A stretch of DNA of 64,000 nt from assembly GCA_025667525.1 (NCBI GenBank), contig CM046874.1:282272880-282336879 (forward strand), read 5' to 3'. The position numbers and the translations under genes are program-made. Under the pieces are notes generated by a model. It was not told the DNA's origin. It searched no databases and saw only the letters and a list, made by a program, of their open reading frames with translations. The stretch's first letter is position 1; each line of letters begins with the position of its first letter. Positions 25,501 through 37,044 of this stretch are shown here, one piece after another. Origin of the DNA: Glebionis coronaria. Taxonomy: Eukaryota; Streptophyta; Magnoliopsida; Asterales; Asteraceae.

Positions 25501-25690
25501 TGAACATCATGGATAGAGAAAGTAAGTCAATATTAAGCCTAATCATATTCCCGTAGTTATTTTTGATGAAACTCGCGTATTGTAATGGATTACACTTGTG
25601 ATAAAAGACCGAATGTGGAGGAAATACCCACATGGCTCTAACTCTATAAGAAGCGAGTAGTGAGATAAATCGATCTTTGAGGACAAAGAT
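22550..25690 (+). pseudogene. Gypsy-A pol (protease, RT, RNase H, integrase, chromodomain-like), decayed
   Basis: Fragments appear in Ty3/Gypsy order. Protease relic MDWLINYDMPTL-like at about 22690. Reverse transcriptase from 22960 (RQVEIGIDYIPGAA), with DYRELGKLTIKN and DLFDHLQGSSVYSRFD inside the open stretch 23128-23418. The catalytic FIDD box reads IIEDHL near 23450. RNase H end SGKVNVDTDALCKKD at 24188-24250. Integrase pieces CLWLPKYGDL (24415), YEGRHRL (24547) and SIISIKILASH (about 24740). A terminal motif like those of Tekay chromoviruses ends FEDKDPV near 25680. The polymerase and integrase would make and insert DNA copies; with many stops and a lost catalytic aspartate this copy cannot. 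Some 500 bases at about 23540-24100 between RT and RNase H are unlike pol. Confidence 0.85.
23761..23779 (+). repeat. Internal copy of the Gypsy-A polypurine tract
   Basis: Nineteen bases, TCCTGTTTAGGGGTAAATG, identical to 25691-25709 immediately before the 3' LTR. A near copy is at about 63853-63871 in Gypsy-C. Confidence 0.8.
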
Positions 25691-25710
25691 CCTGTTTAGG
25701 GGTAAATGCT
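25691..25710 (+). other. Polypurine tract of Gypsy-A
   Basis: TTTAGGGGTAAATGC stands directly before TGTGACAATCC of the 3' LTR. This is the expected plus-strand priming site. It is less purine-pure than usual. Confidence 0.6.
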
Positions 25711-28700
25711 GTGACAATCCGTCAATTTATGGTTGATATTTTATTCTTAAATATTATTTGAAAACATTATTTTAATGTTATATTATGAACTCACTTATTT
25801 TTGGGAAGAAATTTGGGTTGCGTCTTGAAGTAGCATCAACTACGTCTAAACCGGAGGATTCTACGTTACGTGCTTACGTTTACATATACCGTTTTTGGTG
25901 ATAGTCCGACATTTCAGGAAATAAATTTATCCGTGAATATTATTTTGTAATTTTAAATCTGTGTTGGTTCATAACTCACTAATTTACAAAAAGAGATTAG
26001 GACTTACGTGAATAATTTAACGTTCTTTACGACTAAACCGGAAACCTTAGGATTACGTATTTACGTTTTTGAACTCTGTTTTTTATGAGACAATTTTTAT
26101 TAGATTCGTTTTGTGCCGTTGATTCATAATTTATAAAAACGTTTTTCGTAAAACGACCCGAGGGCACGCAAATCGAGGAAACTAGAATCATGGAATATCC
26201 GTAAATTAGTGAGATGGGACAAAACAAGTTTATCTCACCCCACTAAAAGGGACGTCCAAAAGAGGACACCACATCATAAGATGTGGCACCCTTTTAGCTA
26301 AAAAGCTAACACATGTTAAGCTTAAGCTTAACATGTAAGCTAACCATACACCAAACCATCAAAACCACCTAAACCATACCATTTACTCATAGATACACAT
26401 GTAAACTACTCCAAAAACTCTCTCATCCCTTCACCCTTGTCGTCCCACTTCACCATCCTACACCCTCATTTGATCAATTCTAGCCATAAACATTGTGTTA
26501 TCTACTCATATAATGAAGAAACCTTGAAGTCTTGTTGATTGGTGATCATATTAACATCAAAGGAGGTGATTTGCTTGTGTCCTAGGGCTGATTTCTCAAC
26601 AAATAGTCTTGGTGGTTGATGATCTTGAAGATATATTTTGTGTACATCAAGTTGTTGTCATCCAAAAAAAAAAAGATATAATCTTGGTTGGTAAACAAGA
26701 TCATCCTTTCCATTTTTCTTGTTATTTTTGTAAAGATCAAATGTATTTTCTTTCTTATTGTATATGTATATGATGATAAAAATGTTGTGTGGGGATCAAG
26801 TGTTGATAAATATGGTTAAAAAGATGGAAAACCATAGGTAACAAGGTTAAAATCTTGCTTAAATGATGGCTGTATAAAAACAGTAAGTAACCAAATGATA
26901 AACTGATAAAATGGCATAGTGTAATCCATTTACAGTAAGTATTAGGTGTTATACACATGTGAGAGTTGGCCATGCAATGGAATCATCAAATTGAGTGAGA
27001 TATGATCAAAACAAAATTAGTGTATCAATCTGAATAGTCTGTTTTGTAGGGACTGTTAAGGATACTTAGACATGGATTGATCAGTAGCTAAAACTAAGTT
27101 ATTTGTAGAAAATAATATGAAGTTTATGTCATCCAAAAATGAGCTTCTATCTCCCTATAAAACTCAAGATATGATAAAAATGGTGAAAGTGAAACTAAAA
27201 ATCAGATTTGTGAAATTAAAGTTTTAATATTATTATATAAGGACTCAAATAATATAGTATAAAATGTGAATTAAAACCCACTAACTTATATATTACATTT
27301 ATATAAATATGTATAAGGATAAATAAATGGACATTTTATAAAAATGGTAGTTCGATAAGTTTTATAAGTTATAAAAACTATAAACATGATTTTTACGTCT
27401 TTTCAGCTAATACCGAAAGATTAACGTTTTTGTCAAATAAAACTTAGACGGTCGGACCCGTCTAATGAAAAGTTTTATAAACTCACATACTGATGTATAA
27501 ACTTATATAACAAGTAAAAACCGATAAAACCCGAGCTATACAACATATAGACATTAACGGGCCAAAGTAGCCTTAATGGACTATTAATCCGACTAGATTG
27601 GTAAAACACTTATAAACTTACTTATTGGGCTTAACCCACTTGGGCTTAACATGTAAGGTATAATACTGATAATAAGAGTGTAAAATGGACTAATATAAGG
27701 TATTGGGCTTATAATAGGCCTAAAACATGTAAATAAGTAAAACTAGTAAACTAGTATAAAAGTTACCAATACATAACACTAAAATGAGTGAATGAGAATG
27801 TATAAACCCACTTGATCATCATCATATATATATAAAATCATCATATGTATACATAATTGTTATTTTTATAAAGTCATTGGACAAGAGTCTAAGACGAGTA
27901 TTATTTGTCTTGGTTTCCGTGATTGAAGCACGTACCGTACATCCGAATTGCCGATAACCCGCTTTCCCACATCAACGTGAGTTCATAGCCTCACACTCTT
28001 TTAAATGTTTTTATGTAATGTTTTATAAACCCGCGAGGGAGATAACATGTTAGTTTTGATAAAACAGGACACCATTTGTCTCGATTGTTTGTTTATTGAT
28101 TTGGACCCGAATGATTGTATGACCCGATGAATGATTATATGACCCGATGTATGAGATAAAATGGATTAGTAAAGTTAGGTTATGTCACTAAAAGTCCCAT
28201 TAGCATGAACTGTGAACTACCGGGATTTGTTAGACGCTTATGCATATAATAGTACTATTTGGGGACGATGACCCTAGTTCGCGCCTTGACGGTTGATCCC
28301 CGTCGTGCCAGGTTAATTGGTAAGCGAATTTATGTATGAGAAGATTTCCATAGCGTGATTTTTGTGACGATACTTTAATTTAGATGGGCAAATTATGTTT
28401 TGGGTTAACTACCCGTCGTTTGTTGTAGTAAGGTAACAATGTCATGCGGCTTATAATAATCCAAATAACGAAATACTGCTATATGCACTGAATTACGATA
28501 TATTGCCTTACTAGCAATACGGGGTCTTATTATTGATATTATGTTCGCGTTTTGGTTTTACATAACCATATTCAAATAACGGTTTTAATTTAACTCTATA
28601 CTACGTTATAAAACGTATTGTATGATGCTTTTACGACAATGGTTCGTATAATGATTTTGAAGGCAAAGGCCTATATTATGATTTTTGATAAGGATTTGTA

Positions 28701-29117
28701 TAAAATGACTTTGGCTATTTTATGGCCTATTACAAAGATTTGTACAAAATGATTTCCGGTAATAATTATATACCAATGATATATTAATGGTTTTATTAAA
28801 CTCTATGAATTCACTCGGCGTTTTCGCTGACCTTTTCTTTTAACATGTTTTATCTCAGGTACTTGAAGGTAATTCTCGGGAAGACAACAAGAATTCATGG
28901 CCCGCACTTAAACAACAATTTCCATTCAAATGTTTTGTAAAAATTGTATGAAATACTATGACTTGGGACCTATGTAAATTTGATATTTATGAATGGAAAT
29001 GCTTTATTATTAAACGACGTGATTTTTAAGCGTTGTCTATGATGTGAGTAATGTGCTATCCCGTAACACCAACGAGTCTTCCGCTGTATTGAATTGTGTA
29101 AATTTTGGGGTGTTACA
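25711..29117 (+). mobile_element. Gypsy-A 3' LTR
   Basis: 3407 bp, TGTGACAATCC to GGTGTTACA, collinear with the 5' LTR (3424 bp) with scattered substitutions and small indels. Several differences are visible in the first 300 bp, so the insertion is not very recent. It keeps the terminal duplication and the 26-bp palindrome (26311-26336). It contains no gene. Confidence 0.9.
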
Positions 29118-31100
29118 ATTTCTCAAAGTATATTTCCTATCTCCCGATGAATAATCCTTATGATACTTTAGAAAATACACCCAAAGATCAGAAAATCCCA
29201 AAAGCCGTTTTACTCTTTGATGACGACCTGTATATGCAAGTTATATAGATTTTACACCTCCACAACAAAATTTTCCATCACCTTACCCTATGAATGAACC
29301 ATCACCTATATCTGAAAACTTACCTATAAATACCTATGAATAACAACTTAAAAATTTCCCACCCTATATGAAAGAACTTCCTCCCGAGCGTATTAAAGAT
29401 CTTGAAGATAAAGTTGAAGGGCTTAGGAAAGGCCGAAGAATTATACAACTAGATTTTGAGAAGTTAGAAGGAGATTTAGAAGAAATTAAGGCTAAGTTGT
29501 GGAGAAGACAAATGCTAGACGATGAAGAAATTGTTCAATCTCTAATGAAGATTTCCACTCTAGAGTTAGTCATTGAGGACATTCAAATTAGACATCGAGC
29601 CAACATACGAAGTCTTTTTGATGTCATGAAAGAACTTAAGAGGGAGAGATGAAGACATTATACTATTAAGTTATAAATACTTTCAACTTTTTGTCTTTAC
29701 TTTTATGTTAGCAGTGAAGCTTTTCTTGTAAATTTAAACAAACAAGTTGTTAATAAATAAAAATTGTGTTTTTATCAAATATTGTCCTTTCAAACTTATT
29801 TCTGAAAAGTAAGAGATCCCTATTTCTTGGTTTTCTCATAAATGATTATGAAGGAAATTCCGTTAATTCCGGGAAAAGCATATACTTGATAAAGTATATA
29901 GTTTTGGAATTTCTGTTATCTTCTATGATAGTGATAATTATCAAGTTGAATATAACTCGCAAGTTTAAAGAAAGAGTAAGGAAATTTGCCATGTTTTATA
30001 GAAATATTCTATTCTCGAATTTTTTCTATCAAAAGGTTCTTTTTAGAATATATGATATGTAAAAGAGAATCTTGTTCTATAAGACGAGTTTTTACATTAT
30101 CTGTCATATTCCTCCATTCCATATCATGGAAAAATTATGTTACGATTATGTATGACTCATATCTTTATAAATCCAAAATTTTATTTCATAGTTGGATTTA
30201 TTATCCTCAGATATGAATGATAATCAACATAGTAAGTTTCCTATAAGACCCAAAAGATATATCTTGTGTTCGATAAGAATTTATATGTATCCATATACAT
30301 ATGCGACAGATGTTTTCTGATATGAGTATAGCTTGGATTTTGAATTATTTCTACTCTTTCCCTTTATTCTAAACCCTAAAAGTATTTGACGAAGAATTGA
30401 CGATAACGTGGTTGCAATCCTGCAATTACAAATTGTCAATAAAAAGTATTATCCAGAAGAAGACTCGATGGCTGATTAATTTTCGATATCCAAGAAAGAA
30501 AAGATGCTATTAGTATCACCCGTTGGATTGAAAGAGCCCATTCAGTTTCCTATTGTATTTGAAATTATAAAGTGAAGCTTGCTATAAGAAGATAGCACTT
30601 CATTAGTTATCTTGGTAAATTATTTATGCTCAACCTACTGAGAGAAAAGAAATACATAAGATCGCTTGATTAAATTTCAAATATTTCTTTGAAAAATGAT
30701 CGAGAAGATGAAAGAAGAACTACGTTATCTAATGATTAAAGGAAATAACCTCGAGACATACACGAGGAAGTTTCAAGAGTTAGTAGAGTTGTATCTTATC
30801 CTATAAAGTGATGAAGGCTTTTAGCATAGAACTTCACCAGAAGATTTTGTCATAAAAATTTCATCAAAGGATTTTATCATAGAATTTTGCCATGCAATTT
30901 CATCTGAAATTCTCCATCAAAAGATGTTGTTAGAAATTTTATCGAAGGTTTTGAAGAAAGATTACCACTTCCAAAATCCCAATATATTGGAAAAAGTCAT
31001 AAACGTTTACCCAAAGAGAATTGATGAACAAGGTAATTAAGCACAATCTTGTGCAGATATCGGAAAAATCTCGAGCGTAAATTCAGCAATAAAAGAACGT
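29118..31100 (+). pseudogene. Gypsy-B gag, broken
   Basis: Continues Gypsy-B after the Gypsy-A insertion. A Pro/Asn-rich stretch (29150-29360) leads to an open coiled-coil segment 29368-29652 (MKELPPERIKDLEDKVEGL; rich in Glu, Lys, Leu). Then about 1.4 kb of AT-rich sequence is interrupted in every frame, with a gag-core relic around 30700-31000 (ENLETYTRKFQEL-like, near 30750). Gag would form the particle shell. Assignment rests on the downstream zinc knuckle and integrase. Confidence 0.55.
29368..29652 (+). pseudogene. Coiled-coil open stretch of Gypsy-B
   Basis: Ninety-four codons starting with an ATG and ending TGA, predicted strongly helical with heptad-like leucines and alternating charges. 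It is the best-preserved coding stretch of Gypsy-B. It could be a gag segment. A small host gene is less likely because both sides are retroelement sequence. Confidence 0.5.
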
Positions 31101-31158
31101 TTGTAAAATTTAAGTAAACTAGAATCCAAACTACGGTAAATATGATGGAAACCTTCTT

Positions 31159-31240
31159 TTATGTAAGAAATGCACTTTGCATCACACAGAACTTTGCACC
31201 ATCCGGTGTCAGATTTTCAACATAGTAGGTCATTGGATTG
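31159..31240 (+). pseudogene. Zinc-knuckle relic of Gypsy-B gag
   Basis: The frame reads C-K-K-C-T-L-H-H-T-E-L-C-T-I-R-C, then N-I-V-G-H-W. This fits the double-cysteine pattern of Gypsy gag knuckles (CxxC..HH..C...C..C...GH) with some ligands lost. Confidence 0.6.
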
Positions 31241-32952
31241 GAATTCTAAAGGAAAATGACCTTATAAGTTATATGTTCGATAGAATTATCATGTATCTTA
31301 TATACATGTGGAAAGGAATAAAATATCGTCTTCCATTTTAACGTCGTTCGTCTCTAGAGAATCGTATTTTTAGATATCATATACAAAATACATACGCTAA
31401 CGTAAGAAGGAAATATAAGAAAATAATAAATACATTAAATACTAGAATATTTGTTTATATTCGTATTATGTCGGAAATTTCTAAGTCAATGATTTATATT
31501 CTGTTTATTTGATTGAATTAGGACGCTTCTTCAGTCAAATGAATACATCTAAATCACCAAATTTATGATTTCTTCCTTACATAAGGTGGACGCATCTTTA
31601 TGCTAGTAAGAACTTATAAATGGACTTTAAGATATTCGATATAAGACAAGTATAGACCTATTAAAACGTTAGAATACTAAGTAAGGAATTATGTATATTA
31701 CTATATAGTATATTAGAAATACGTCAATATTCGCCTTAAATTTGGAATTTGTAAATACTTGGGATATGAAGTGTTCCATTCAACTCGAAGAAACTTTGAA
31801 ATCTTTATATTATGCTTTAGAGTAGAATATTAAGTCACCCGACTTACTAGTTCAACCCAAATTTCCTCCATGGAAATAGGAAAGAACAATGTGGATTTTT
31901 GTTACTTCAAATAGACATGATGCTATCTGGGTCATTGTCGATTATTTTAGAGCTATAAGATTCATTCCTATATAGGAAATTGGTAATATAGAAACTCTGA
32001 CAAGGTTATATGAGATAATTTGTTGATAGAGAGTATATATATCTATTATCTAAGATTGTGACAAGTGTTTCACATCTTGATCCAAAAAGTATACTCAAAA
32101 TTTTGTATGTTATACTAATGTATTAAGTGAAAGAACTTTCCAAATGCTAAAACTACATACTCTATGTATGTGTTATAAATTTTGGAAAGATACTTATCAT
32201 TGGTAAAATATCCGGTATAATAATAGCTGTCATGCTAGAATTAAAGCAATACTATTCGAAGCACTCTATCGAAAGAAGTGCCATTTAGGTATCTGTTGGG
32301 CTAAAGTTGGAGATTTTCAACTTACGAAACCCAAATTAGTTTATGAAACTATTAACTGTATTAGAATATATCTTCGTTGAACGTTGAATTATGTTAAGGA
32401 TCTGCTGGATTAAATGGTGATTTAAGATAATCCAAGAGATTATTTTGATGAAAATTTTTCACTATGAATGAGAAACTACACCATATTATGCAGTATCTAG
32501 TTGAAAAGGATATTTTCTCTATCAATTACCCAAATTGATTTTGAAAAATACGATAATCAATTCAAGATTTTGAATTGAGCAGTGACATATTGACTTGAGT
32601 TTCCCAAAGAACTCAGTAATAATCACAATCCTTTTCGTATTTTTGAATCTAAGGAAGATTTATGTGATTAAATGATATGTTTTCTATATCCTGTTTGGTA
32701 ATAAACTAAATTCTTATGAGGTAATAATAAGATTTTGATCACTAAGACATGAATGATACTTCATGTATAACCCTTTTGATGAAAATACTGATAAAGAGAT
32801 TGATTTGAAACTAAATACCAATTGTAAAGATATTTTCTTAATATGTGGATAAAGTTCTAAGAGAGAATTTGACCACCTAAGAGCTATGTTTGCCCTTTAT
32901 ATGTTATGTTACCTTTATAATTTCGGGATGAGATTTATTTAAGGGGAGAGAC
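31241..32952 (+). pseudogene. Gypsy-B pol remnant (integrase core recognisable)
   Basis: Around 31870-31980 the frame gives W-K, stop, then SNRHDAIWVIVDYFRAIRF. This matches the integrase core of Ty3/Gypsy elements (HDAIWVIVDRLTKSAHFLPI type). Relics of ETLTRLYEII-like and QLTKPKLVYETI-like text follow at 31985-32060 and 32320-32370. Reverse transcriptase blocks are not readable between 31241 and 31860, so an internal deletion is likely. A purine run AAGGGGAGAGAC at 32941-32952 is the probable polypurine tract. Confidence 0.65.
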
Positions 32953-33656
32953 TATGACAAACTATAAATTTCATAGGTATGATATATGCTATGATTTAAT
33001 GAAAGTGGAAAATCCGTTTGAAATTTTTGCTTTTATGCCTTACTTTGTAAGATGAATTGTTTCTCATAACCTGAACTGCCACTTCAACATATTCCTATAT
33101 GTTGGAAATACAATGTATATATATATCAAGTCTAAGATCTATAAGTAATTTAACAAGTACATTATGAATAAGAACATCTCAAATGTAACTATAATGCCCT
33201 AATTTCCTTAGAAACCCTAGAATGCCTTTAAATGAGTTGTAAACTCAAGAATGGAAAATTATGAATGGAGAATACATATGAATAAGTCATTAAGGATTAT
33301 AAACAAGTTATAAACTATACTTTAAGGACATAATAATACCTAAGAATGGTAAGAACAAACTATACAAAGCTAAGTACAAGTAAATGTACATAATAGTCTA
33401 GATCACCACCTAGAAACCTTTGGTAAACAACATTTCAAGTAATATAACTACATAATATCTATGTACTATTATAAAAAAAACTATACTAATTATAATCTAT
33501 CATATAGAGGAAGTATAATTAATCACAAAATGCTAATATTCACTAATCCAAAGCTAATTAACAAGTTAAGACCTAGTAACTAAGATTAGCATATAAAATC
33601 CATTTCATATTGAATTAGAGTCCAATATTTTGCTACTAATTATAAAACTCAACTAA
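32953..33656 (+). mobile_element. Gypsy-B 3' LTR, interrupted
   Basis: Begins TATGACAAAC after the polypurine run and continues as AT-rich noncoding sequence until Copia-2 starts at 33657. The remainder should lie beyond Copia-2, outside the window. It cannot be aligned with the 5' LTR because only the end of that LTR is present. Confidence 0.45.
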
Positions 33657-34050
33657 TGTTAGCCTCAAATTATTGAGTCAAACAAGAATGTTCAGTCATA
33701 GGTTTATATTGTAACATTTATTAGAACGTTGTAATAGTTGGTTAAAATAGTTATGATATTATGGGCTTGATGGCTAGCTTAAAAGGCCTCTTTTAAGGTA
33801 CTAAGCATTTTATTCAAGCCCGACCCATTAAACAATATAGTCCATTAAGGCTACATGTATGAGCCCAACTATATATACCTCTCCTAGCATGTTAGGAGAG
33901 GTTGGATCTTTCATTTTTCTCTAATCTAAGTTCATATAGTAATCATATATCTCTCTCTACTTTCTCTCTCTAGAATCATCTTCTTTCTTTCTTCTTTCAT
34001 AATTAATTAATCAAATCAACCATGGTGAAGTGAATAATATGGGAACAACA
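33657..34050 (+). mobile_element. Copia-2 5' LTR
   Basis: 394 bp, TGTTAGCCTC to GGGAACAACA, matching the Copia-1 3' LTR. A primer site follows it and no polypurine tract precedes it, so it is a 5' LTR. TATA box 33871-33878, hairpin 33878-33901, CT-rich downstream region near 33947-33990. Confidence 0.85.
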
Positions 34051-34052
34051 TT

Positions 34053-34060
34053 TGGTATCA
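34053..34060 (+). other. Primer binding site of Copia-2 (short match)
   Basis: TGGTATCA follows the LTR end by two bases and matches the first eight bases of the initiator-methionine tRNA complement. The next bases (ATCTCC) do not fit well, so the site is partly decayed or uses another tRNA. Confidence 0.55.
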
Positions 34061-34361
34061 ATCTCCATGGGGTATATTAGTGATTGGTTGTTGCTATTGA
34101 TTTGATTCGTGTGATTATCATCAAATCATCTCGGATCGAATTTTTTTTAGTGTTTTCGGGCTCTAAATCTTGATATAAATCTCCTACATAGTTGTAGTAG
34201 GGATTTAGGTTAGTTACTATGGTTAAAATCGCAAGATTTTGGAGCGCTTGGATTGATTTTGGGATACGGTTCGAAAAAAAGTGGTTCGTATCGATTTAAG
34301 ATTGCCAGAGAAAAACTTTTGGAAAAGGGTTTTGAAAAAATTACGAAAGGGTAACTTTTTT

Positions 34362-34866
34362 CCGAAAGTTGCTTCTTAATTTTCCCGAAAGTTTAAGATT
34401 ATCCGAAAGTTTCACTCAAATTAATCCCGAAAGTCAATTTCCATTTTCCAGAAAGTTGGATATTAGATATTTATCCGAAAGTGGAACTTTAATAGATAGT
34501 TAGATATTGAAAGTGACACCAATCTTTTTTTTCTGAAAGTTGGAATAAGCAATATATCTGAAAGGTGAAAATCGTTGTCTTATCCGAAAGTTGGTATAGT
34601 TGTCTTTTCCGAAAGTTTTATAAATACACTATCAATAAGTTTACAATACATTCATATCCGAAAGTGGACAAAGCCAAAACATCCGAAAGTATATTTTGTC
34701 AAATATCCGAAAGTGAGCAACTTGCAAGTAATCTGAAACTTAGAGTCATCATATCCGAAAGTCAAATTTTGTCAAATATCCGAAAGTAGAAGAAGACGGA
34801 CTTCGTTTATCCGAAATTCATTTTAGATAACATTCCGAAAGTCTCTTTTTTTAATTACCCGAAAGT
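34362..34866 (+). repeat. CCGAAAGT motif array in Copia-2 leader
   Basis: About 14 exact copies of CCGAAAGT, usually preceded by AT or TT, plus several one-base variants (TCTGAAAGT, CCAGAAAGT, CCGAAATT), spread at irregular 17-75 base spacing. All are in the same orientation, in the transcribed leader between primer site and gag. The sequence between motifs is not repeated. The Copia-1 leader portion visible (1-438) lacks the array. Confidence 0.9.
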
Positions 34867-35066
34867 CATTTTGAAAAAATCCCAAATATCAGTTGGAATT
34901 TTTCCAAAAATTCACTTAAAAAATATCGTGTGTTTTGTGGTCTTGGAGAATTGTTGGTTTCCTAAGTACACATTTTAGGGGATTTTAACATATTTTCTCA
35001 ACAACAACAATCACAACAACATCTACTTAAGATCCTATTCACTTCTACATTTCAGAGATTATCGAA

Positions 35067-37000
35067 ATGGATTCTACTATAGAGTATCGTGTGATGAACA
35101 ACAACATCATGGTCGCGGGCAATAAAGAGAGACCACCAATGCTTGTGTCCGGTAGATATGCACAAATGGCAATCACGATTTTGTCGATATCTTGACACTA
35201 AACCCAATGGTGATGTTCTTCGCCGTTGCATCACAGACGGACCCTATACTCCCACTACAATCACCATTCCTGCAACTCCAGCAACCGACACGATGCTAGG
35301 TGCCGCTGAGGAGACTGTTAAGGAAACCTATGAGAATACTTCGACATAGAACCGTGCTTGGATTGATGCAGATAAGGAAGCAATCTATTTGATTCTAAGT
35401 AGGATTGGGGATGATATTTACTCAACGATTGATGCGTACTCTACTGCAAAAGAAATGTGGTTTGCCATTGAACGTCTGCAACAAGGAGAATCACTAAACA
35501 AACAAGATGTCAAAATAAACTTGTTTTGGAACTTTGGTAAGTTTACTTCATTGGATGGAAAATCAATTGACTCATATTACTCAAAATTCTACAAGATGAT
35601 GAACGACATGACAAGAAACAACTTGGAAGTCTCCACCATGCAAGTCAATGTGCAATTTCTACAACAACTTCAACTAGAGTGGACACGATTTGTAACTTTG
35701 GTGAAACAACAAAATAAGCTAGACGAGGTCAACTATCACACGCTCTTTGACATTTGAAATAATTTCAGAATGAGGCAATTGAACTTCGAGCGGAATGGGT
35801 AGCAAAGACTGCTAATCCACTTTCTTTGGTGTCTACCACTAAACATGTCCAAGATCATCGCTCTCGTGTTCCAAAGCCACACTCCACTACATCCTCCTCA
35901 CCAAGATACTCTACTACATCCTCCTCACCACGATACTCCACTTCATCTGTCTTCAACTCCCACAAGATCATGAGGCAAAGAACCAAGAGCACCATCACCA
36001 TCACCTGAGCCATCATCTGAAGAGGATAGTGATGAAGAACAAGCTCAGAAGGATAGGGAGATGAACCAACAAATTGCTTTCATTATGAAGACCTACAAGA
36101 AAATCTTCAAACCCACCAACAACAATCTTCGAACATCATCTAACACAAGGAACCAATATGTTGAGAGTCCTCGAAGGTATTGCACACGTCAACGTGATGA
36201 AATTCCTCCTAGGTATGATCGACGTAATCCAACACATGTTGAGGGTTCTGCAAGGTATGATCGAGAAACTGCTAAGTATGATACTCAGAGGATTGCTACT
36301 ATTGCTGGGAATAGGGAAACTGTTGGCACTCAAGTGGTTTAGCAAAGTAGGATTTAGTGCTTTAATTGTCAAGGATATGGGCATATGGCAAAGGAATGAA
36401 GGAAGCCAAAACGGGTTAGGGACTCTGGTTATCATAAGGAAAAGATGCTTCTTTGCAAAAAGATGGAAGCTGGGGTTAAATTGTCGGTTGAGGAAGGAGA
36501 AATGCTTGATGATACTGATGATGAATCCTCTGACCAAGAACTTGAAGCACATTACTCGTACATGGCAAATGTTGAAAAAGTTCTCAACGTCACTGAAGAT
36601 GACAATGGTCCTATCTTTGATACTGAGCCAATCGATAAGGTACACACTGAAGAAGAATATAATGTGTTTGGTAATATTCATGAGCATTGTGAGCTACCCA
36701 AAGCCATTACTGACACATGTATGATGGAAACAGTTGATAGCAATACCACACCCGATTCATCAGACATGTGCAATAATAAGTCTGAGGATGATCAACATGC
36801 AAATGAGCATGATGATGATGAGGAACGTATTACGCTTGCTAACTTAATTGCTTCTTTACAAAAATATGTCAAAGAAACTAGAAAGAGTCAAAAGCAATTA
36901 AAGAAGGCAAAGGCTACGCTCACTCAAAATTTTGAAGAAAGTAAAGCTGCAGTTATAAAATCTAGTGAGCTTCTTGCAAACTACAGAGCTGAGCTTATTC
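35067..37000 (+). pseudogene. Copia-2 gag, broken and truncated by insertion
   Basis: Same gag family as Copia-1. It starts MDSTIEYRV, shifts frame near 35155, and has a TAG at 35347-35349. It then stays open 35389-35757 across the UBN2-type core (MWFAIERLQQGESLNKQDVK; SYYSKFYKMMNDMTR). Arg/Ser-rich linkers at 35826-36342 lead to the zinc knuckle at 36358, then the acidic segment and coiled-coil start at 36445-37005 (186 codons). The text stops matching Copia-1 at 37000, where the antisense Copia-D LTR begins; the equivalent Copia-1 point is about 2180. No other part of Copia-2 is seen in the window. Confidence 0.85.
36358..36399 (+). other. Zinc knuckle of Copia-2 gag with terminal Cys lost
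   Basis: C-F-N-C-Q-G-Y-G-H-M-A-K-E, then TGA at 36397-36399 where Copia-1 has TGT for the last zinc-binding cysteine. A TAG (36355-36357) directly precedes the first cysteine, exactly as in Copia-1. Confidence 0.85.
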
Positions 37001-37044
37001 TGTAGGTCCACGTAATCCTTGGATTGTCTATGCGTTATAATGAT
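37001..37044 (-). mobile_element. Copia-D LTR, left piece (antisense)
   Basis: Starts TGTAGGTCC on the plus strand, the end (GGACCTACA) of a minus-strand LTR. It continues at 45942 after removal of Gypsy-E. The 37040-37044 ATGAT is the target duplication of Gypsy-E. Bases 36996-37000 (TATTC) are the presumed Copia-D target site. Confidence 0.65.

Noticed and set aside
29766..30216. Hydrophobic open frames after the Gypsy-B coiled coil
   Set aside because: They are short, AT-driven, Phe/Ile/Tyr-rich frames without family resemblance. The region is decayed gag.
34362..34866. CRISPR-like array (short repeats with unique spacers)
   Set aside because: Repeats are only 8 bases, spacing is irregular, there are no cas genes, and the site is in a plant retrotransposon leader.
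36136..36687. 183-codon minus-strand frame opposite Copia-2 gag
   Set aside because: It is the antisense shadow of the acidic and basic gag segments and has no recognisable domain.
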